From positions 1 to 18,911 of the forward strand of contig DKEN01000090.1 in NCBI GenBank assembly GCA_002452515.1: a DNA stretch of 18,911 nucleotides, given 5' to 3'. Numbering within the stretch: the first letter of the stretch is position 1; every line of letters begins with the position of its first letter. Shown in pieces: positions 14,820-18,911 of this stretch. The DNA comes from Spartobacteria bacterium UBA6821. GTDB lineage: Bacteria > Verrucomicrobiota > Verrucomicrobiia > Chthoniobacterales > UBA6821. The translations under genes and the position numbers were made by a program. The notes below the pieces were generated by a model that was not told where the DNA came from, ran no database searches, and saw nothing but the letters and a program-made list of their open reading frames with translations.

Positions 14820-15170
14820 ATGAACATTCATTTTGAAAAAGCGGGACAAATCCTTGTTGTCATCCTCAACGGTCGACTCGATGCAACCCACCATCAGGAT
14901 ATCCGGGATGTTGTCGGCAAACAGATCGAAGTCGAAAACGCCAAGGGAGTTGTCTTTGATCTCAGCGGTCTCGAATACATCAGCAGTGCTGGATTCCGCG
15001 AATTCTTCCTGCTTGGTCGTCATCTTCAGCGTAGCGGTGGCGGTCTGGCGGTCTGCTCGCTCCAGCCTGCGGTGCAACAGATTTTTGACATCGCGCAGTT
15101 CCAGACGGCGTATCCGGTCTGCGCTACCCGGGATGAGGCGCTGGTGGCGATCGGTTCCTCGGTTCCGTAA
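14820..15170 (+). CDS. STAS-domain anti-sigma-factor antagonist
   Basis: A 116-residue single STAS domain, of the SpoIIAA/RsbV class. It has the N-terminal strand ILVVILNGRLDATHH and the phosphorylation loop FDLSGLEYISSAGFREFF (46-63); Ser55 or Ser56 is the expected phospho-acceptor. In the family, the unphosphorylated form binds the anti-sigma kinase and frees its target, and phosphorylation blocks this. The two divergent genes supply two phosphatases and one kinase domain that could act on it. The start at ATG 14820 is supported by AGAGGAA six bases upstream; the TTG at 14778 would add an unlikely 14-residue extension. No sigma factor is nearby, so the final output is unknown. It could act as in the HsbA (Pseudomonas) or Slr1856/Slr1859 (Synechocystis) systems. 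Confidence 0.93.
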   Translation: MNIHFEKAGQILVVILNGRLDATHHQDIRDVVGKQIEVENAKGVVFDLSGLEYISSAGFREFFLLGRHLQRSGGGLAVCSLQPAVQQIFDIAQFQTAYPVCATRDEALVAIGSSVP

Positions 15171-15182
15171 GAGTACCTTGAG

Positions 15183-15236
15183 GGAGTCAATCCTGTTACT
15201 TGCCGCAACCTGCCGTGCAAGGGTAGGCTTGACTCC
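15183..15236 (+). promoter_or_regulatory. Long imperfect hairpin ending at the thiG start codon
   Basis: GGAGTCAA (15183-15190) is perfectly complementary to TTGACTCC (15229-15236), whose last base touches the ATG at 15237. Inside, after one mismatch, 15192-15197 pairs with 15222-15227 (with G-U pairs). After a bulged A, CTTGC (15199-15203) pairs with GCAAG (15217-15221). That is about 19 pairs around a 13-base loop. It could control thiG translation, end STAS-gene transcripts (no U-tract, so not a standard terminator) or be a repeat. It lacks TPP-riboswitch sequence motifs. Confidence 0.5.
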
Positions 15237-16028
15237 ATGTCTGTAGCCCGTCCTTTAGTCATCGCCGGTCGAGAGTTCACATCGCGACTCTTCCTTGGTA
15301 CTGGAAAATTTTCATCTGGGGAGATCATGCGTGAAGCGCTTGAAGCCAGTGGCACCCAGATTGTGACGGTGGCGCTTCGACGTGCTGACCTGAGCGGAAA
15401 AGGGGATCCGTTTGCCAATATTCTGGAGTTCATCGATCCGAAGCGATACCTCCTTCTTCCGAATACCAGCGGTGCCAACACCGCGGAGGAGGCATTGCGC
15501 CTAGCTCGGCTCTCTGAAGCCGCGGGCCTTCCCAAGTGGATCAAACTCGAGATTCATCCCGATCCCCGGTATCTGCTTCCCGATCCCATCGAGACGCTGA
15601 AGGCAACAGAACTCCTCGTGAAGGAAGGGTTCACTGTTCTCCCCTACATTAATGCCGATCCCGTCCTTGCAAAACGCCTCCAGGAAGCTGGTGCGGCAAC
15701 CGTCATGCCGCTCGGGTCTCCGATCGGGAGCAACAGGGGGCTGGAGACCCGTGCTCAGCTAGAAATCATCATTGAGCAGGCCATCGTCCCCGTGGTGATC
15801 GATGCGGGAATCGGTGCGCCAAGCCACGCTTCAGAGGCTCTGGAGATGGGGGCCGATGCTGTGCTCGTCAACACGGCCATTGCCGTGGCTGGAGACCCTG
15901 TCCGAATGGCGCACGCCTTCCGCCTCTCCGTGGAGGCTGCCTCGGAAGCCGTGATTGCCGGTCTGCCGCTGCGCGCCGACCAGGCGGTTCCGACCAGTCC
16001 GTTGACCGCCTTTCTGACTCAGGTCTGA
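15237..16028 (+). CDS. thiG: Thiazole synthase
   Basis: Builds the thiazole phosphate of thiamin from 1-deoxy-xylulose 5-phosphate, dehydroglycine and ThiS thiocarboxylate. A 263-residue TIM barrel, as usual for the family. It is strongly like E. coli ThiG as I recall it: [27 protein letters not shown] (73-86), [20 protein letters not shown] with the Schiff-base Lys103, [48 protein letters not shown], and SPLTAFL at the end. It stands alone: ThiS, ThiF, ThiH/ThiO and ThiE are not in the window, so the sulfur carrier and partners must be encoded elsewhere. ATG 15237 directly follows a long hairpin. It is separated from the STAS gene by 66 bases, with no functional link evident. Confidence 0.96.
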   Translation: MSVARPLVIAGREFTSRLFLGTGKFSSGEIMREALEASGTQIVTVALRRADLSGKGDPFANILEFIDPKRYLLLPNTSGANTAEEALRLARLSEAAGLPKWIKLEIHPDPRYLLPDPIETLKATELLVKEGFTVLPYINADPVLAKRLQEAGAATVMPLGSPIGSNRGLETRAQLEIIIEQAIVPVVIDAGIGAPSHASEALEMGADAVLVNTAIAVAGDPVRMAHAFRLSVEAASEAVIAGLPLRADQAVPTSPLTAFLTQV

Positions 16029-16276
16029 AGTTGAAGGTTACTAGACTGAAGACTCTTAGACTATTGCCATCACTGAACCCGATCCTGAGGAACCCAAGAT
16101 GCCCAAGCCCGCATTCAAAAAGGACAAAGTGCCGGTTCCTTTTCCCCTCTGATCTAGCAGCATTGAACTCGCTCATTCCCATGAGGATCGCCCCTACGGG
16201 GCTGCTTTGCAGTCCAACCTCCTCCCGCCAGTCGGAGGTTTCCGTCTAAACCCCTTATTCTCACCCTCTGATTTCC
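16029..16276 (+). other. thiG-mutS spacer with repeat-like words and three consecutive hairpins
   Basis: Near the thiG stop are GTCTGAAG (16023-16030) and AGACTGAAGACT (16043-16054), resembling the rpsF-ssb spacer. Further on are three adjacent hairpins: GCCCC/GGGGC around TAC (16190-16202), CTGC/GCAG around TTT (16202-16212), and AACCTCC/GGAGGTT (16216-16222 with 16234-16240). No U-tract follows. They lie 37-87 bases before the mutS ATG and could be an mRNA leader structure, a thiG 3' end or a small repeat. No ORF of note. Confidence 0.4.
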
Positions 16277-18772
16277 ATGGCTGAAGCGACAACGCCAATG
16301 ATGAAGCAGTATCATGCCCTGCGGCGTGATCTGCCCCCAGGAACCTTCCTTCTTTTCAGGTTGGGGGATTTTTACGAGATGTTCTTCGATGATGCGCGGG
16401 AAGCCTCTGCCATCCTGAATGTTGCGCTGACAAAGAGGGGTGATGTGCCGATGTGCGGTGTCCCCTATCACGCGGCTCGGGGATACATGGAGAAATTACT
16501 CGCGGCGGGGAAACGCGTTGCCTTCTGCGAACAGGTTGGTGAAGTGCAGGCTGGAAAACTTGTTCGGCGCGAGATCACGCGGATTTTGAGTCCCGGCACC
16601 TTGGACGACGCAGGTTTGGAGGAGAAAAATCATAATTTCACGGCAGCGATTTTTCCCCCTCAAAAGGAAAACGGAGCTTTCGGCCTTGCCGTGGCTGATC
16701 TGAGTACCGGCGAATTTCGCATCACGGAGCTTGCCGATGTCGAGGCACTGGTTGACGAGGTGGTGCGTGTGGCCCCCTTGGAAATTCTGATTCCCGAGGG
16801 GAAAGGGATTCTACTCCAAAACGCCTCCAATCTACCCCTGGCCTTTCCAAATGTGGAAGAAGTCGAAGCCTATCTCTTTGATCCGATGGCTTCTTCCGAG
16901 TTGCTTCAGTCTCATTTCAAGGTGCATTCCCTGGATGGATTTGGGGTGGCTGATCTTCCCTTGGCTGTCGCGGCTGCTGGAGCTCTCCTTCATTATCTCA
17001 CCCGGACATTGCGTCGTGATGCCTCGCATCTCCGCACACTTCATCCCTATCGCCAGGGCGATCACCTGCTGCTCGACGCATCGACCCAGGGGCATCTGGA
17101 ACTCGTGCAATCGCGTGCCGGACGCGGGATGACACTTTTGGGAGTGCTCGACAGGACGGTTACTCCCATGGGGTCCCGCACCCTGCGCGATTGGATACTT
17201 CATCCGTTGCTTGATCCCTCCCGAATCACAGCCCGTCAGGATGTATTGGCCGCCTTCCTTGCAGACCCCCTCAAACTTGGAATTCTCCGCGAACAATTCG
17301 GAGGCATCCGGGACATTGAGAGGGCACTCTCACGTCTGAGTCAGAACTCCGGAACCGCACGTGATCTTGCCGTGCTGGCGGCCTCAATGGAGGTCATCCC
17401 GGCGATTCAGAACAGCATGGGCGCCTTTCAGGCCTGCTTACTGGCTGAGTTGGGTGAGGGGCTTCATGCGTTGCCGGAGCTGGCGGGGGAGCTTCAGTCC
17501 GCCCTCGTGGAGGAGCCTCCGCCGACGATCCGGGACGGAGGGATGATCCGTGCCGGGTATGATGCGGCGCTGGACGAATTGAAAAATGCCTCGATTGAGG
17601 GAAAAGCCTGGATTGCCGCCCTGCAGGAAAAGGAAATACAGAGGACGGGGATCAAGTCTCTCAAGGTGCGCTTCAACGCCGTTTTCGGATACTTCATCGA
17701 GATCACGACAGCGAATCTGGGAAGCGTTCCCGACGATTATACCCGCAAGCAGACGACGGCGGGAGGCGAGCGCTTCATTACGCCGGAGTTGAAGGAAATG
17801 GAGGGAAAAATTCTTGGCGCCGAAGAGCGTGCTCGCGCCTTGGAGATCGAAATTTTTCAGAAACTCCGTACGCTTGTGCTTGGGAAGCTTTCTTCATTGC
17901 AGGAGACTGCAGCTTCCGCCGGGGCACTGGATGCGCTTGCTTCCATGGCGGAGACTGCGCGCCTTCATGGTTATTCTCGACCACTGGTTGATGATTCCAG
18001 TGTTCTCGAAATCCTCGACGGTCGCCATCCCGTACTCGATCAACGGGCAGGGGGAGAGAATTTTGTCCCAAATGACACCGATCTCGATGCCTCCGCGCAT
18101 CGGATGGGTATCATCACAGGGCCGAACATGGCTGGCAAATCGACCTACCTCAGGCAGGTGGGACTCCTCACGGTACTTGCCCAGATGGGAAGCTATCTGC
18201 CAGCTGCTTCCGCTCGGATCGGCGCGACTGATCGCATCTTTACCAGAGTGGGTGCGAGCGATGATCTCTCCCGGGGACAATCGACCTTCATGGTTGAGAT
18301 GAATGAGACGGCCAATATTCTTCACAACGCCACAGCCCGCAGTCTTGTTTTGCTGGATGAGATTGGGCGCGGGACCGCGACCTTCGACGGGCTTTCACTT
18401 GCCTGGAGCATTGCCGAGTATCTGCATGATATCACGGGGGCCCGGACATTCTTTGCCACGCACTATCATGAGTTGCCCGACCTCGCTCGGACGCGCAACG
18501 GGGTGCGGAACCTGAATGTTGCGGTCAGGGAGCAAAACGACCGGATTATTTTTCTACGTAAGATCGTTCCGGGTGCTGCAGACCGGAGCTATGGTATCCA
18601 GGTGGCGCGATTAGCTGGTCTGCCGATGAGTGTGGTGGATCGTGCCAAGGAAATTCTGACTAATCTTGAGAAGGCGGAGCTGAACGCGGAGGGACGACCT
18701 ACCCTTGCTGGAACTCGCCGTAAATCCCCCGGTGCTCCCGATCCGACGGCGGAGTTGCCGCTCTTTGATTAA
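16277..18772 (+). CDS. mutS: DNA mismatch repair protein MutS
   Basis: Recognises mispaired and small-loop DNA and starts mismatch repair with MutL. 831 residues, the full MutS1 length. The N-terminal mismatch-binding domain carries Phe32-x-Glu34 (GDFYEMF), which stacks on the mispair. The connector, core (SRAGRGMTLLGVLDRTVTPMGSR) and clamp domains follow. The C-terminal ATPase has Walker A GPNMAGKS (615-622), Walker B LLDEIGRGT with Asp694-Glu695, and ATHYHELPDLA. The protein ends AELPLFD: ELPLF looks like a QL-x-LF-type beta-clamp-binding peptide at the extreme C-terminus, while the E. coli tetramerisation tail is not evident. There is no Shine-Dalgarno sequence; the upstream spacer has three hairpins. 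mutL is not in the window. Confidence 0.97.
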   Translation: MAEATTPMMKQYHALRRDLPPGTFLLFRLGDFYEMFFDDAREASAILNVALTKRGDVPMCGVPYHAARGYMEKLLAAGKRVAFCEQVGEVQAGKLVRREITRILSPGTLDDAGLEEKNHNFTAAIFPPQKENGAFGLAVADLSTGEFRITELADVEALVDEVVRVAPLEILIPEGKGILLQNASNLPLAFPNVEEVEAYLFDPMASSELLQSHFKVHSLDGFGVADLPLAVAAAGALLHYLTRTLRRDASHLRTLHPYRQGDHLLLDASTQGHLELVQSRAGRGMTLLGVLDRTVTPMGSRTLRDWILHPLLDPSRITARQDVLAAFLADPLKLGILREQFGGIRDIERALSRLSQNSGTARDLAVLAASMEVIPAIQNSMGAFQACLLAELGEGLHALPELAGELQSALVEEPPPTIRDGGMIRAGYDAALDELKNASIEGKAWIAALQEKEIQRTGIKSLKVRFNAVFGYFIEITTANLGSVPDDYTRKQTTAGGERFITPELKEMEGKILGAEERARALEIEIFQKLRTLVLGKLSSLQETAASAGALDALASMAETARLHGYSRPLVDDSSVLEILDGRHPVLDQRAGGENFVPNDTDLDASAHRMGIITGPNMAGKSTYLRQVGLLTVLAQMGSYLPAASARIGATDRIFTRVGASDDLSRGQSTFMVEMNETANILHNATARSLVLLDEIGRGTATFDGLSLAWSIAEYLHDITGARTFFATHYHELPDLARTRNGVRNLNVAVREQNDRIIFLRKIVPGAADRSYGIQVARLAGLPMSVVDRAKEILTNLEKAELNAEGRPTLAGTRRKSPGAPDPTAELPLFD

Positions 18773-18911
18773 GGAACCGCTGAATTAATCCATGAACCTA
18801 GAAATAGAAGTGGGGAATTTTAGACAGGATGAACATAAATGAGTTACAGAAACCTTATCGTTCATCCATTAGGTGAGCTCCCTTTTTTTCGTAAGTCTCT
18901 TTCCTATAATC
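18773..18911 (+). terminator. mutS 3' region with inverted repeat and T-tract
   Basis: GGATGAAC (18827-18834) is perfectly complementary to GTTCATCC (18860-18867) across 25 bases, and TTTTTTT (18883-18889) follows 15 bases later. This may mark the end of the mutS transcript, but the gap between stem and T-tract is long for an intrinsic terminator. Nothing else is recognisable before the window ends. Confidence 0.35.

Noticed and set aside
10722..15170. A sigma factor or separate anti-sigma kinase gene in the partner-switching cassette
   Set aside because: All coding space is taken by the three described genes; the only kinase domain is the C-terminus of the 622-residue protein.
15171..15236. 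TPP riboswitch before thiG
   Set aside because: The CUGAGA and downstream GAUCUGG-type conserved words are absent and the region is too short.
1..18911. tRNA, rRNA, CRISPR array, transposase or phage genes
   Set aside because: I looked on both strands and found no cloverleaf, spaced repeat array or mobile-element protein.

Overview
The window is a moderately GC-rich bacterial chromosome segment, mostly core genes, with one complete-looking signalling cassette. I think the source is a Verrucomicrobiota-type bacterium, with moderate confidence. Three things point there: a secreted protein ends in Ig-like repeats of the 'ITFP.IP...LPVSYSV...GNTLTLTGAGIVNVTATQAG' style common in that phylum; almost no gene has a Shine-Dalgarno sequence; and there is a palindromic intergenic element bounded by ACCACAGAG/CTCTGTGGT. 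No rRNA or other decisive phylogenetic marker is present.

Layout. Positions 1-792 hold the C-terminal end of gltB (glutamate synthase large subunit). After a spacer with a palindromic repeat comes a tandem-ACT-domain protein (1016-1462). ackA and pta follow (1635-4957), overlapping by ATGA, and form the acetate/acetyl-phosphate pathway. An unusually A+T-rich spacer leads into a 700-residue secreted Ig-like protein of unknown function (5258-7360). Next is a nucleotide/translation cluster: prs, rplY (CTC form), pth, rpsF and ssb (7431-10721). This cluster lacks the rpsR and rplI genes that often follow rpsF/ssb.

Positions 10829-15170 carry a partner-switching cassette. On the minus strand are a membrane Cache-HAMP-PP2C sensor phosphatase (12694-14754) and, overlapping it by ATGA, a REC-PP2C-HATPase protein (10829-12697) with both phosphatase and RsbW-type kinase active sites. 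Divergently, 65 bp away, is a single STAS-domain anti-sigma-factor antagonist (14820-15170). Together they could phosphorylate and dephosphorylate the STAS protein in response to an extracytoplasmic ligand and a phosphorelay input. No sigma factor is in the window, so the output target is elsewhere. The domain order of the REC protein matches the HsbR type of Pseudomonas. The two PP2C domains are close paralogues, similar even at DNA level. This is the most interesting system here.

The right end has a solitary thiG (15237-16028), preceded by a long hairpin that ends at its start codon, and mutS (16277-18772), preceded by three consecutive small hairpins. Several non-coding structures (prs leader, thiG leader, mutS leader, rpsF-ssb spacer) deserve folding and comparative analysis. 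Some may be chance.
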